Source of the DNA: Polytrichum commune
Taxonomy: Eukaryota; Streptophyta; Polytrichopsida; Polytrichales; Polytrichaceae
Length of the DNA: 64,000 nucleotides
Reading direction: 5' to 3'
NCBI GenBank assembly: GCA_950295325.1
Contig: OX485805.1
Span: 62,501 to 126,500 of the forward strand
Position numbers and translations under genes: made by a program. Below are positions 45,780 to 57,421 of this stretch, piece after piece (position 1 is the first letter of the stretch; each line of letters begins with the position of its first letter). Below the pieces are notes generated by a model. It was given only the letters and a program-made list of their open reading frames with translations, was not told where the DNA came from and ran no database searches.

Positions 45780-46580
45780 TTAACCTTCTAAGGAGGGGGC
45801 CACACCCGGGGGGTCCATGCCCGGTACTGGTGCCGGCACCGGTGGGGAATAGCTAATGGGCACCCCACATGGGGTATCCAAAACGACCCTTGTGGCATGG
45901 TGTCAGAAGTTGTCCCCTCGCCCTTCCTACCGGAAAGGGGTTCACAGCTGCCCAGAACACTGCTTTCTCGACGTAGCCAAATACCAGCGTTTCGAGGAAG
46001 TGGATGGATGGTGTGAATGAAAATACAGAGGTCGGGATGGATGTCATCCACTGCCAGAGCCGCAGCGCAATGAAAGCGGGCGATGAAGGTCGGACATTCG
46101 AGGGCGGGACGGGGGTTCGGTCGAACATGGTGCGCATGTGGCCTGCGGTGAGTCGATGCGACTTGGGGGGGCCGCCACTCCTCTGTGGTTTCTTGAAGGT
46201 GAGTGCCACGCCCACAAAGAAAATCTGCGTGTCCCATAATGTGAGGCACGTGCACAGAAGAAATAGGGGTTGAGAGATGGAGAGTATGCGGGAACGTGGC
46301 CCACCGCATTTGTTTTGGGGATTTGTGTTGTGAATTGCCCTCAGCAGGATAAGAGACCGGCGTCGCCACACAGGCCGCCCCCGGCCGTCCCCAATTCCAA
46401 TGCTTGTGTTTGCGGGTGCGCTGTTGGGTTCATGTGCACACATAATTTTGGAAACCCACCATCGCTCCGCACACAGAACCAGGGGTCAGCGGAGTGCTCC
46501 TCCGAGCAGGAGACGTCCAGTTCAGACACTTCGGGGCCCCAATTGTGGCACTTGTGTCGCAACCCTTGCTAGCCCCCCCT
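45780..46580. other. GC-rich region, no assignable gene
   Basis: Overlapping frames exist on both strands (largest 193-196 codons on minus, 46443-45788), as expected in GC-rich DNA. None has a motif I recognise, and the two longest minus frames overlap each other, so at most one could be real. A stray unit of the 47.5-kb satellite (GACACTTCGGGGCCCCAATT) occurs near 46525. Confidence 0.25.
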
Positions 46581-47515
46581 TGACCATCTTGCCAATTTTC
46601 AATTCTAGCAAAGGTTACGAGTCGCTAACCCTTCGCATACCGCCATGCTAATGGTTAGCTCCTCTAACCCTGGACCATTAGTTCATAGGAGGGGAACCAA
46701 CCCTCCTACTTTGATTTCGGGACTCACCCCTTTAATCGGTAACCAATCCTTAGATGTGGACTTCCATCCATGGAAGTCCAATCTTATGTTGATCATCGCG
46801 TTGCCGGAGCAACACTACAACAACCCGAAGCATACTAGGCAACTATGGCCTCACAATGGGCCAAAGCCCATGGAGGCCGTGCCGTTCGGCCTCGGGTGGG
46901 TGAGGCCACACCACCTCACCCATATAAGCCTCTAGGACTTCACGCGGGGCCCCTACCCCACCGTCAACCAACCTCTTGTCTCTCTACCAAGAGTTGGGGC
47001 CAAGTGGACATTTTCCTTTAGCTGCTGGGCCTAGAACCCCCTAGCAGCTTCAGACCATCATAACTTCCTTGTATGATGTCTGATCATAACAACCAACCAA
47101 TCCATCTTCATCTATGCTTCACGTAGATGCCGATGGACTCCTCACTTGCCCCATTCGGACAAGTATTGAGGACGTTATGCCTGTTTGAACCTTGGCAGTC
47201 CCGGGAATCACTCCCAGGCACTGCTGTACCAGGGCGCTGTCCCGGGACAGCGCCCCACTCAAATGGCCATAACTCCTAGCTCACACCTCCGATTGAGGTG
47301 TTCTTGAGCTTTCTAGAATCACCACGCCATGAGCTACGCATAGCTCATGGCCTTACCCTTGTGCCTCCTAGTCTTCGTGGGTGGGAGGCGTTCCCAACGC
47401 CCGGGGCCCTCACCCACACTAGGATCACTTGGGCCCTCTCACCAACGGCGCCACAAGTCCCGGGTGTCACTCCGGGGTCCCCCTTGTGCCCATGGTGTTT
47501 CGGGCACTCCTCATG
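46581..47515. other. Spacer, no gene recognised
   Basis: Moderately GC-rich sequence with short frames only. A palindromic phrase TGTCCCGGGACA lies near 47240. Confidence 0.35.
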
Positions 47516-47519
47516 GAGA

Positions 47520-48400
47520 GGTGCGCGACAACTTGGGGCTCCAATTTCTACACTCGGGGCTTGAAGTGCTACAACTGGGGCCGGAGTTGAGACACTTCCG
47601 GGCCCCAATTGTGGCACTTGGGGCCCGAAGTGCTACAACTGGGGCCCGAGTTGAGACACTTCGGGGCCCCAATTGTGGCACTTGGGGCTCCAATTTCTAC
47701 ACTCGGGGCTTGAAGTGCTACAACTGGGGCCGGAGTTGAGACACTTCCGGGCCCCAATTGTGGCACTTGGGGCCCCAATTTCTACACTCGGGGCCCGAAG
47801 TGCTACAACTGGGGCCCTAGTTGAGACACTTCAGGGCCCCAGTTGTAGCACTAGGGGCCCCCATTTCTACACTCGGGGCCCGAAGTGCTACAACTGGGGC
47901 CCGAGTTGAGACACTTCGGGGCCCCTGTTGTAGCATTTGGGGCCCCAATTTCTACTCTCGGGGCCGGAAGTGCTACAACTGGGGCCCGAGTTGAGACACT
48001 TTGTGGCCCCAGTTGTAGCACTTGGGGCCCGAATTTCTACACTCGGGGCCCGAAGTGCTATAACTTGGGCCCTAGTTGAGACACTTCGGGGCCCCAATTT
48101 CTACACTTGGGCCTGAAGTGCTACAACTGGGGCCCGAGTTGAGACACTTAGGGGCCCCAATTGTAGCACTTCGGGCCCCAATTTCTACACTCGGGGCCCG
48201 AAGTGCCGCAACTGGGGCCCCAGTTCAGACACTTCGGGGCCCCAGTCGTAGCACTTGGGGCCCCAATTTCTACACTCGGGGCCCGAAGTGCTACAACTGG
48301 GGCCCCAGTTCAGACACTTCGGGGCCCCAATTTCTACACTCGGGGTCCGAAGTGCTACAACTGGGGCCAATGTTGAGACACTTCGGGGCCTCAATTTTTG
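47520..48400. repeat. GGGGCCC-punctuated satellite
   Basis: The palindrome GGGGCCC(C) recurs every 18-22 bp, separated by a small set of spacers: AATTTCTACACTC, GAAGTGCTACAACT, GAGTTGAGACACTT and AATTGT(G/A)GCACTT. Their order forms a loose higher-order repeat of about 75-110 bp. Frames on both strands are by-products of the array. Confidence 0.85.
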
Positions 48401-48695
48401 AGCAATTTTGCATCTACACCCGGGTGGAATATAAACCACCGTGCATATATCCGACACGGTGGCCCCTCTGTGTTAGGCCCCCCTGTCGTTTAAACCACTA
48501 TCCCTTGTAGTGGAGGTCAGACGACGGTGGAGCGTGTGAGATGAGAGTCCATTCGAGTTGAGAGGCCCTCTGCGCGCGAGGCCGGACAGAGTACAATGGA
48601 TGAATGTTTGGGCTGCACCGGCTCATGTCCGGCCGGTGCGGGCCCCGGCATGGTTTCGGCTCCAACTACGGGTATTTCCGCTACCCGGCAGGTAG
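48401..48695. other. Spacer between satellite and hAT element
   Basis: No gene. The sequence immediately before the element ends CTTCCGAC (48696-48703), which does not match the duplication at the other end of the element. Confidence 0.4.
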
Positions 48696-48717
48696 CTTCC
48701 GACCAGCGAATTTTTTT

Positions 48718-48850
48718 TCACTTTTACCTTGGAGGTGAAGTAACTATTTTTCACTTTTACCTTGGAAGTGAAGTAACTATTTTCACTTTTACCTTGGAGG
48801 TGAAGTAACAATTTTTCACTTTTACCTTGGAGATGAAGTAACTATTTTAT
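48718..48850 (-). repeat. 3' subterminal 31-bp repeats of hAT, four copies
   Basis: Four tandem units of CACTTTTACCTTGGAGGTGA plus AGTAACTATTTT lie just inside the 3' terminus, against two in the left copy. Confidence 0.8.
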
Positions 48851-49270
48851 TGAATGTGAATGACGTGTTGGAGCCTATTTGGGCATATATTTCAGTATAA
48901 TATTTTGCGAATAAGAGGGAGGGTTTAGTTTCATTTGGCACTATATTTCCATGTGAGCAAATCATTACACATGCGATATAACATTGAAAGGGCGGGAGAA
49001 ATTCAGCTATGTGCAAAAAAAAACACAATTCAATGGAACTATTTCATGGATGAAATGTAGCATGTATTATGCGAAATTGAAACCATGACACACAAAAAAT
49101 ATAGGAGGAAAACACTTCTTCATTCATAATAGGCATACATTGCCATTTAGCCATGTGAATTGGCGTATATCTTTGGAGTCAATAAGTTGCTTCTACTCTG
49201 AAATTTGAATGCTCTAAGAAGTGTGAAAAACCCCCTAAATAAGTTTCCATTGTAAATAATTCTATGTGAA

Positions 49271-52200
49271 TCAAACACCCAATGCATATCTACCCCGCTT
49301 CGGCTTTAAACCCCTCCAATCCGAAACAACTTCCTTGTAAGGGAATGAAGTCAAAGTGTAATGTTTTTGTGCAAACATAGTGGTAACAAGAGGCAAGTGC
49401 TCTATCAATTGATTGCGGAGTTTGTTCTTCAAGAAAGCAACATTGGAGAATGTTCTTTCATCCTCTACACTCCCAAGAACCTGCAAGGTGGGAAGCAAAA
49501 ACAGATAAAAAAATCAGCAAAGAACCAACACGAATATAAAAGCAAGAAATGAATCCAAAAAAACCAAGCAAAGCATACCTGAATCATCGCAATTTCTGCG
49601 AGCTTGAAGAACTCAGGGAACATCCCCCTCAATGGACCAGATTGTGCAAAGTTACGCCAAACCTTCGTTATGGGATGAACATTCAAGTCCAATGCACGCA
49701 TTGCATGCTCGGAATTGTTCACCATGGCCACCCCGAACCAGTGCAGCTGCCGATCAAGTGCAGCTGCATCCAACAATGCTGGGCTAGTTTCATACTGTAA
49801 TGGAGTGCTAGAAATCTGTTTGGGCACACAAAAGGTTGCCTTCAAAGTGTTCATGTGAGATGTTAGCTTGTCCTCATGCCCTGGCTCAATCCAAAATTGA
49901 GGGTACACAATTGACAATGCGTCCATCACCTCACTTGGTGGAAACCTGCTCCCAAGTTCCATTACCATCATTGCGGCCGCCTCTGCAAGCATACCACCAA
50001 TACTTCACACCACAACTTACCAAGAGCAGAATTTAACAAGAGCATAACTTAACAACTTAGCAAGAGCTGAACTTAACTTAACAAGACCTGAACTTAGCAA
50101 GAGCTGAACTTAACTTAACAAGAGCTGAACTTAACAAGAGCTGAACTTAGCAAGGCTGAACTTAACAAGTGCACAACTTAGCAAGAGCTGAACTTAACAA
50201 GAGCTGAACTTAACTTAGCTGAACTTAACTTAGCTGAACTTAGCAAGAGCTGAACTTAGCAAGGCTGAACTTAACAAGTGCACAACTTAGCAAGAGCTGA
50301 ACTTAAGAAGAGCTGAACTTAACTTAGCTGAACTTAGCAAGAGCAGAACTTAACAAGAGGTGAACTTAACAAGAGGTGAACTTAGCAAGAGCAGAACTTA
50401 GCAAGAGCAGAACTTAACAAGTGCTGAACTTAGCAAGAGCAGAACTTAACAACTTACCAAGAGCTTACCAAGAGCAGAACTTGCCTGTTGCATAACTTAA
50501 CAACTTACCAAGCCTAAACCCTTAACAAGAGCTGAACTTAACAAGAGCATAACTTAACATGTTGCAGAACTTAACAACTTAGCAAGAGCAGAACTTAGCA
50601 AGTGCATTGAACTTGCAAAAAAAAAAAGAAAAAAAAAAGGTTAGAGAAACAAACCTGTAACCTCAGTCTTCACTCTTGAAATGGTGATGTCAAATAATTC
50701 TTTTGTTACGAAGGTCCTCATCGAAGTTTGAGGATCAATGCAAGTAGCATTAAGGTGTGAGCCCGCTGAAGTAGAAAGATAGGCCTCGAAGACTAAATGT
50801 TCAACACAATCATTGACATCCGGATGCCACCTCAAGCGAATGCTATCATGAGAGAGCTCACAAATCTGAATGAAGCATGCAAATGCATCAGAAGTGAATG
50901 CTTTCTCAGAGCAATACAAGTCATGCACATCTTGTATGCAAAGATTGAAAGCCCTTGTGAAGTCACACACATACACTGAGGGCGATTGTACAAAGACAAC
51001 CAAGGCCTTTACCGCCTCAAGAAGGGGCACCACCGCCGCCATTGTCAACAAACATATGATGTCAGCCAGGAGTTCGTAGTTTACCTTTGCAGCTGGGATT
51101 GCCGGTTTCACAAATTGATCCGAGTACATCTTCACCAAGAGAGTGCGGTACTCAGACAAAACACGTTGCAAAGGACTTAACATACTGATCCACCTAGTTT
51201 TCACATTTTGAAGTATCTTCCTACCCTTTGTCTCAAGCAAATCAGCAAGTTTTTGGAGCTCCAAATGACGTTTTGGGGACTTGCTGAAATACCTGTGCAA
51301 GGCTGCTAGTAGGGTTTCTATCCTACTCACCATCTCCAGATCTGATAGACATTGCACTGCAAGGTTGCTTCGATGTGCCACACAATGCATGCCTTGCATG
51401 TGTGGCGCATGAGAGACTTGCAATTTGTTAGTAACGCCATTCCTCTTGCCTTGTAGGACCGAAGCACCATCTGCCCCGAATGCCATGAACCGATCCCTTA
51501 TTTGTTGGGGGGTTAGCCCACCTTGTTTAGAAAGGGCACCAACAATGATCTTAGTTATGTTTTCAGCTGAACCACCATCGATCACGCGTTCCAAAGACAG
51601 AAGAGAGGACACTCTTTCCCAATCAGAAATTGTGTACACATGAATACTAATCCAAGACTGGTTGTCCAGCGTTGTTACTTCATCACAACTGATTGAAAAA
51701 TATGGGGCAGCACTTACTATTTCCTTTGTCTTGGCTTGCACAACATTAAGCAAGCTCTCACCCATTTCCCAACCTGCACCCTCGGTCCAATGCTTCAATG
51801 GAACCTACAAAGCCATTCAAAGCACATTATCAACAAAGCTAATGCTGCAACAAAAAATGAGAAAAAAGAAAAAAATGAAAATTAAATAAGGTTAGGGTAC
51901 TCACCTTAGGGACACCAAGGAATTGCAAGAGTTCCTTCATAGGAGGATACTCGGTCATTGGCCTCCCGAATTGGAGCAAGTGGAAGATGATAGCCATTTG
52001 AACCTCTTTCCTTTTGGGAGGAGCCCCTGCTGCAACCATTGTGGCAATGTCGCCCGTTGGTAGTGCAGCAAATGCCCTTTCAGCGCGCTTGTGGCCGGAG
52101 TTTGAGTCCCAATACCACTCCCCCCTCTTCAACTTCATGTTAGGCATATCAGAGAGACATTTTTTCCAACCCTGATGTTTTTTTAAGTTGTCATCTTTAG

Positions 52201-54225
52201 CATCAAGAATCTTATCCCTGCCATTGATTTTCGAGCAAATGACACACCTGACCTTCTCAAATCTGCCATCACCCTCCGCATCCTGCTCTGACCAAGGGTA
52301 CTTGGCTTGCCAAGTGTCCTGGAATCTGCACCACACAATGAGAAAGAGAATTAGCACATTGACAATGAATAAGATAATCATATGAGTTCCAACAATTATG
52401 AGTACGAATAGACATTCCTACAGTAAGTTCCAGGTTAGTGCTCAAAGCAACGGGACCCAATGCTCGGGAGAACCGACTAGTACATACTTACAGATGAACC
52501 AGTTGAGCCTGGGAAATAAGGGGTGCACAGTCTGAGACTTCAAGTGAAACATCAGAACATTTTAGTGAACCAGAGAGGGAATAAGATGCAGTGTACCACC
52601 CATGAAATCCTTTTTAGGTCTGTAGTCTATTCTCATTGAATGAGGACAATGCAAAGTGGATGGTGGAAGAACAGAAGCAAGAATTGAGCGCTGAAGGATA
52701 AAAAATTGCCGAGTGCACAAAAGTAAGGTGTTTTTACCTTTCAGAAGCGTAGGGCTACATTCAGAATTGAAACTGCCAAGAGAAAGCTCTCTGATGGCGA
52801 CCAAGGCCTTTCAAATTCAAGAAAAACAGTCAACAGAAACAGATATTGTTCAGATTAGCAGGTCAAATCTGTTACCTTGATTTCTTGAGAGAGGAGAAAG
52901 AGACAAAGTGAATGTACATACTTACAGATGAACCAGTTGAGTCTGAAACCGTTAAGTAGGAATAACACCTGGGGTTACTGTTGTATATGTGATAATTAGA
53001 ACTCTGCTCATAGGTTAATCCTTGAAGTGATGAGATTTTCTCACAATTGAATTTTAGAGAATTAAGTCCAACAGAAAAAAAATCGTAACTCAGAATTGAG
53101 AAAGAGTGAAGTCTTCTTCAATTAGGGCCAGCTGCTGCCAACTAATAATTCTTGTTCACACTCTGAAATCTACTTCGTCTCTGAAGAGTGAAAATACGAC
53201 AGACCTACGATCGGGGAGAATCGGCAGTTAGTTACAGATGAGCCGGTTGAGGTTAAGAAATAACCTGTTGAAGTTCAAGACTGCAGAAAAATAACACAGC
53301 CATTTGCACTCAATGTACAGAATATAACCCAAATTCGTTGCTTTAACTACTACTGTGGCTAATACAATCCACTTCATATGGAGCAAGAATGCAAGACTAG
53401 AGCTTGTAACAGTAAGAACATATATGCAGACATCATTTGCAAAAGAAACAATAAAATTACAAGACCTACACCCTGAGGAAAAAACATAATGCAAGAGCAA
53501 GAGCAAGAGCAGAATCTACCAGGCATTTTTGAATGACCTAATTGCATGTTGACTCCCCCCATAAGACACTGGGGAAGTCTTAGAAGCACAGCAGCAGGGA
53601 CGTCAAAATGAACTGAGGCTCTTGGCAACTACATACAGGAAACATCTCGGAAACAAACAACATTGGCAAGAATAAACAATGATCATGTCGCAATCACAGA
53701 CCTATCCCATTTTTAAACCTCAAAACAGAAGTTTCTAGATGCGCAACGTATACATAACCAGTATGGCAAAGTGCTTGTAGAACACAAGCCAGCAGAAACT
53801 ACTGCAGAAACTATATGCAAAACGCGAATAAGTTAGTGAAGAGCAACAACAGGAAGTAGTGCGAAAGATCTAAAGCTTTGATGGCTGGATTGTAAGGAAA
53901 TCAGAGAGGTGCAAACATACCTTCTTTTTGCAGCTTTCCGTTGTTTCGAAGGCACCTCATGCACGGAGGGGATGAGCTCGGTGTCTCCACCAATCTCCGG
54001 AGCCTCAACCGTGGTTTGAGAACCACCAATGTCGGTAGATGCAGCTGGGGATGGGGAGGCCCTGGGCGTTGGGGTGGAGGAGGAGTCCTCCAAGCTTGCT
54101 CCATCGGATTTGTTGGCCACGACCTCCACCATTGCCGCAGTGGACAAGTCTCCCCTAGGTGTTATGAGCAACACCCTCTGTTTGAAAGTTGGCCGTTTCG
54201 CGGAGGAAGAAGGCCCTGGAGACAT
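49271..54225 (-). CDS. hAT-family transposase, five exons, 829 aa (second copy)
   Basis: Exons 54225-53921, 52325-51905, 51804-50655, 49982-49579 and 49480-49271 give the same 829-residue protein as the left copy, with the BED-like finger (residues 129-158), D283, D354, CVAHR and DERTFSNVAFLKNKL. All junctions are GT-AG and in phase. With both termini present, this is the copy most likely able to move. It could also mobilise deletion derivatives with the CAGCGAATTTTT terminus. The start (MSPGPSSS) is set where the low-complexity 5' repeats end; an alternative upstream Met at 54732 would add a Cys/Leu-rich low-complexity extension that I do not believe. Confidence 0.88.
50025..50620 (-). repeat. 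Intronic minisatellite of right hAT copy
   Basis: Same 16-17 bp units as 12845-13420, here on the opposite strand, about 57 bp longer, including the inserted phrase ACCAAGCCTAAACCCTTAAC near 50497. Confidence 0.8.
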
Positions 54226-54228
54226 CTT

Positions 54229-54467
54229 CGAATGCGACGACGAGGAAGGCCAAGGGCGAAGGCGAGGATTGCCAAGGCGGCGACAGCGAAGGCGAGGAAG
54301 GCCAGGGCGAAGGCGAGGAAGGCCAAGGCGGCGACAGCAAACGCGAGGAAGGCCAGGGTGAAGGCGAAGAAGGCCAAGGCGGCGACAACGAACGCAAGGA
54401 AGGCCAAGGCCAGGGCGAGGAAGGCCAGGGTGAAGGCGAAGAAGGCCAAGGCGGCAACAGCGACCGC
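54229..54467. repeat. GC-rich minisatellite at hAT 5' region (right copy)
   Basis: Units GGCGAGGAAGGCCAGGGCGA and GGCGAAGAAGGCCAAGGCGG repeat and drive long frames on both strands. It is about 51 bp longer than the left copy's block. Confidence 0.75.
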
Positions 54468-54529
54468 AGCGACAACGAAGCGACAACGAAGAGGCAACAA
54501 AGGCAACAAAGGCGAAGTCGAAGACAGAA

Positions 54530-54612
54530 GATGCACAAAGCAATGCACAAAGCAATGCAGAAGATGCACAAAGCAATGCACAAAGCAAAGCACAATATGC
54601 ACAAAGCAACAC
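54530..54612. repeat. Twelve-bp tandem repeat ATGCACAAAGCA
   Basis: ATGCACAAAGCA and variants (AGCAATGCAGAAG) repeat about six times in the hAT 5' region, a part absent from the left copy. Confidence 0.8.
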
Positions 54613-55039
54613 AAAGATGCAAAAAGAAGCACATTGCCACATACCTGTTGGATTCGTTGCAGCCATAACTCTCACGCCGCCACTGACCACCACGCCTCCT
54701 CTCTTGCATCCAATATTCAAATCCATCCCCAATGCCCATTAGTGATAGCAAATCACAACAAAACCAAGAAACCCTACCTAACACAACCATGCATTGAAGA
54801 ACCTCTCATTCCCATCAACAATGCAAAATTGCAAGGCACTGTCTATCAGATCTGGAGGCCCGAGGCGAGGGGGTTGGCAATGGCAACTGGGCAAGCACTT
54901 GCAGGTAGCGATGTGTGCAAATTGGATGGAGGATGAACGAACTAAACTCACCTTATGCGCGGCGAGGTTGTGGCGAATTGATGAATTGACAGAATGCGTC
55001 CAACGCGATGGATGGGAGGGACAGACGGCTGAACTTAGC

Positions 55040-55260
55040 GAAGGCGGGCGACGGAGGGACCCTACACCAGCGACGGGAGGCGACGAAGAGGGAGGGAAAG
55101 AGCGACGGGAGGGAAAAGACAGGGCAGGGCAAGAGCGACGGGAGGGAAAAGACAGGGCAGGGAAAGAGCGACGGGAGGGAAAAGACAGGGCAGGGAAAGA
55201 GCGACGGGAGGGAAAAGACAGGGCAGGGAAAGAGCGACGGGAGGGAATGAGACAGGGCAT
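55040..55260. repeat. 31-bp minisatellite near hAT 5' terminus
   Basis: The unit GAGCGACGGGAGGGAAAAGA plus CAGGGCAGGGAAA occurs five times, the last diverged. It lies about 140 bp inside the 5' terminus and may be the 5' subterminal repeat counterpart of the 3' repeats. Confidence 0.8.
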
Positions 55261-55399
55261 GCTAGCAAACGGGCGGCTCCCACGGGGCAGATCTAGGCGA
55301 TTTGAAATGCCTAGATCTGCCCCATTATTAAAGGGCATTTCGTACCTTTCTAAAAAATATAGCAAATATTACGATAAATCACCAAAAAAAAATTCGCTG

Positions 55400-55407
55400 G
55401 CCATAAC
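55400..55407 (-). other. Target-site duplication half GTTATGGC (right copy, 5' side)
   Basis: Plus strand GCCATAAC directly follows the element terminus TTCGCTG. Its partner is at 14654-14661, beside the other copy. Confidence 0.75.
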
Positions 55408-55639
55408 CATGTCCCTCATTTGCTGCTAGCGCCAAGCTTGGACTAATTTGTTGCCCAGGTGCATTGCAATTTTAAGTGCGATTCGCCCTGTGCTAAAATC
55501 AAGTGAAGATTGCCGGAGTCTGCATCTGAACTCAACATAATGGCCACCGATGTGAAAGAAAGTGGTAATTACAGATGAAACAAGGTTTGGTATAATTTGC
55601 ACCCTTAAAAACCTGTAATGTGATATTTTCTTGTAGAAT

Positions 55640-57215
55640 TGAAATTTGGATGAAAAATCACTTAGTAAGTGACAATAAATGCAACATTGTAAATATACAA
55701 TCTCCAAAATATTTAGAAGGAATGACAAATAATGCTGGGTTAACATTCAGTGTTGGTGACACTACACCGAGGTTTACAATTAGTATTGAACACGACAATT
55801 AGAATTGGTGACACTAAATATCATATTTAGTGTAGTTGCATGCAAGTATATTGAGAATAAACCTAAGAGAAATCTGATTTTATTCCAAGCCCACAAAGCC
55901 TCTCACAAGGACTTAGTAATGTTATTATTATTATATATATATATTTTTGGGGGGGGGGGGGTCATTGATGAAAAATGTACTGAAGTATAATGTGAGTGTT
56001 ATTCAGTTTATTTTCATGTTCTCCAACTTCTACCAAGTGGAACACAATGAAGCATCAACAAAGATTGGATTGAAAACCAAACCTCCCCTAATTGAGTTGT
56101 GCTTATCGGAGGTGCATGTTTATTGATTCCTTAATTGAACACCTCCAATTATGTTCATTATGAAGTGTGGAATAATCATTAAAGTTTGAAGATGTAGTCC
56201 AATCTTATTGGAACATACATGTCTCTATGATGCTTGTTCTCCGATACCCACCTAAACATGCACCAATCAAATATGTGTTTCAAATTAAGAAAAATTGTCG
56301 AAAAACACCTGCATACCTCAGGCTTGGTTGAGACAAGTGCCTAGACAAATTGTGAACAATGACACCCCAACCAATCTTTTGTCCCCCAAAGTGCTTTTGC
56401 ATCATTGGGCATTGTGTGTGCTGTCCAAGATTAGATGCAACTTCAAACCTACCAACAACCTTGAATAGCCTTAACCAATCAAGCAAAAACGTTCCTCCAC
56501 TAGAGCAGTTTGGAACCTCCCCCCCTGGGGGCAAAACCAAAACTTCTCCATCTTTTCCACTAGGTGACTACATTGGTTAGTGGCATGGCGGGGTGATGAA
56601 GTGGACTGACCCTAAAGTTGCTCATTCGGCCATAGACCTTTGACATATCTTTTGTCCATGCGCTTGTTTGAGCCGGCCTTAAGGTAGATGGGTCTTAAGC
56701 GGCTTGTCTTCTTAATTAAACCTCTAGATTTGATTGGTGTGTGGTTTGGTAAGAATCAAAGAACAAGCATCATAAAGCCACATGTTTAAAAGAGATTGGA
56801 CCACGTCTTCAAATATTAATAACTACACCAAATATGATATTTAGTGTCATATGGTATTTAATGTCACTATGGTAACTTTTTGAATGACACTTCTCATGAA
56901 TAATTTTGCAAACATTGTCATGGATGATGGATGAGTTCATATATTTACCAAATCCATACCTTCCCTTGTCAACAACTTGTGATGAAATATTGTCATGGAT
57001 GATTGAAATTTGGATGAAATCACTTAGTAAGTGACAGTAATTGCAACATTGTCAATCTATAATCCCCCAAAACATTTAGAAGGAATGACAAATAAAGTTG
57101 GTTAACATTTAGTGGTGGTGACACTATACCACGGTTTTAAATTAGTATTGAGCAAGGCAATGAATATTGGTGATACTAAATATCATATTTAGTGTATTCT
57201 ACATCCAATTAAACA
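55640..57215. repeat. Direct repeat pair of about 210 bp
   Basis: 55640-55850 and 57000-57215 share CACTTAGTAAGTGACA, TTTAGAAGGAATGACAAATA and GACACTA(A/T)A-type text and end with a palindrome around CTAAATATCATATTTAGTG. The second copy lies within the foldback-like element. Confidence 0.65.
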
Positions 57216-57420
57216 CAATTGGGAGGAGCTATGTATCTAGTTAAGAAATCAACAAACATGGACTTATGATAACCATAACTAAACAAGGGGACGTCTGATT
57301 TTCAAACATGTTTTGCATATGTTTCATTGTAGATTTGCTAATGTAACTCGAGTTTTATTGTGTAAATTTAACCGATAAAAGTTGGAGAACATGAAAAACG
57401 AACCAAATAACACCCATATA
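55990..57420. mobile_element. Foldback-like element with long imperfect inverted arms
   Basis: Left-end text GTGTTATTCAGTTTATTTTC and CATGTTCTCCAACTT is matched inverted at 57365-57418. Further in, 56185-56275 (AGTCCAATCTT ... GATGCTTGTTCTCCGATACC) is matched inverted by 56725-56820. The arms are interrupted by the 57000-57215 repeat. No transposase is visible. Superfamily and target duplication are not established. Confidence 0.5.
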
Positions 57421-57421
57421 A

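Larger units (their letters stand above)
48704..55399 (-). mobile_element. Complete autonomous hAT element, right copy, 6696 bp
   Basis: Both ends are CAGCGAATTTTTTTT (as read inward), a perfect 15-bp terminal inverted repeat. The element holds the five-exon transposase on the minus strand. Its 5' flank (minus strand) is GTTATGGC, while its 3' flank is GTCGGAAG, so it lacks a matching 8-bp duplication; the missing partner of GTTATGGC lies beside the left copy at 14654-14661. Internal differences from the left copy are limited to minisatellite copy number and scattered changes. Identical coding exons imply a recent common origin. Confidence 0.9.

Noticed and set aside
45788..46443. 193-196 codon minus-strand frames
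   Set aside because: Two overlapping frames in GC-rich DNA with no recognised motif; kept only as an unassigned GC-rich region.
47345..48510. Frames of 60-144 codons over the GGGGCCC satellite
   Set aside because: Repeat translations (VSTRAPVVALRAPS, GARSATTGA) on both strands.
9063..55399. One large inverted duplication of the whole region
   Set aside because: Only the hAT elements correspond closely. The satellite family at 1-1110 and 42540-43400 lies on the same side of each hAT copy, not in mirror order as an inverted duplication would require.
53941..55429. Long frames of 156-331 codons on both strands at the right hAT 5' end
   Set aside because: They follow the 12-bp, 31-bp and GC-rich repeats in several frames at once, a by-product of repeat composition rather than genes.
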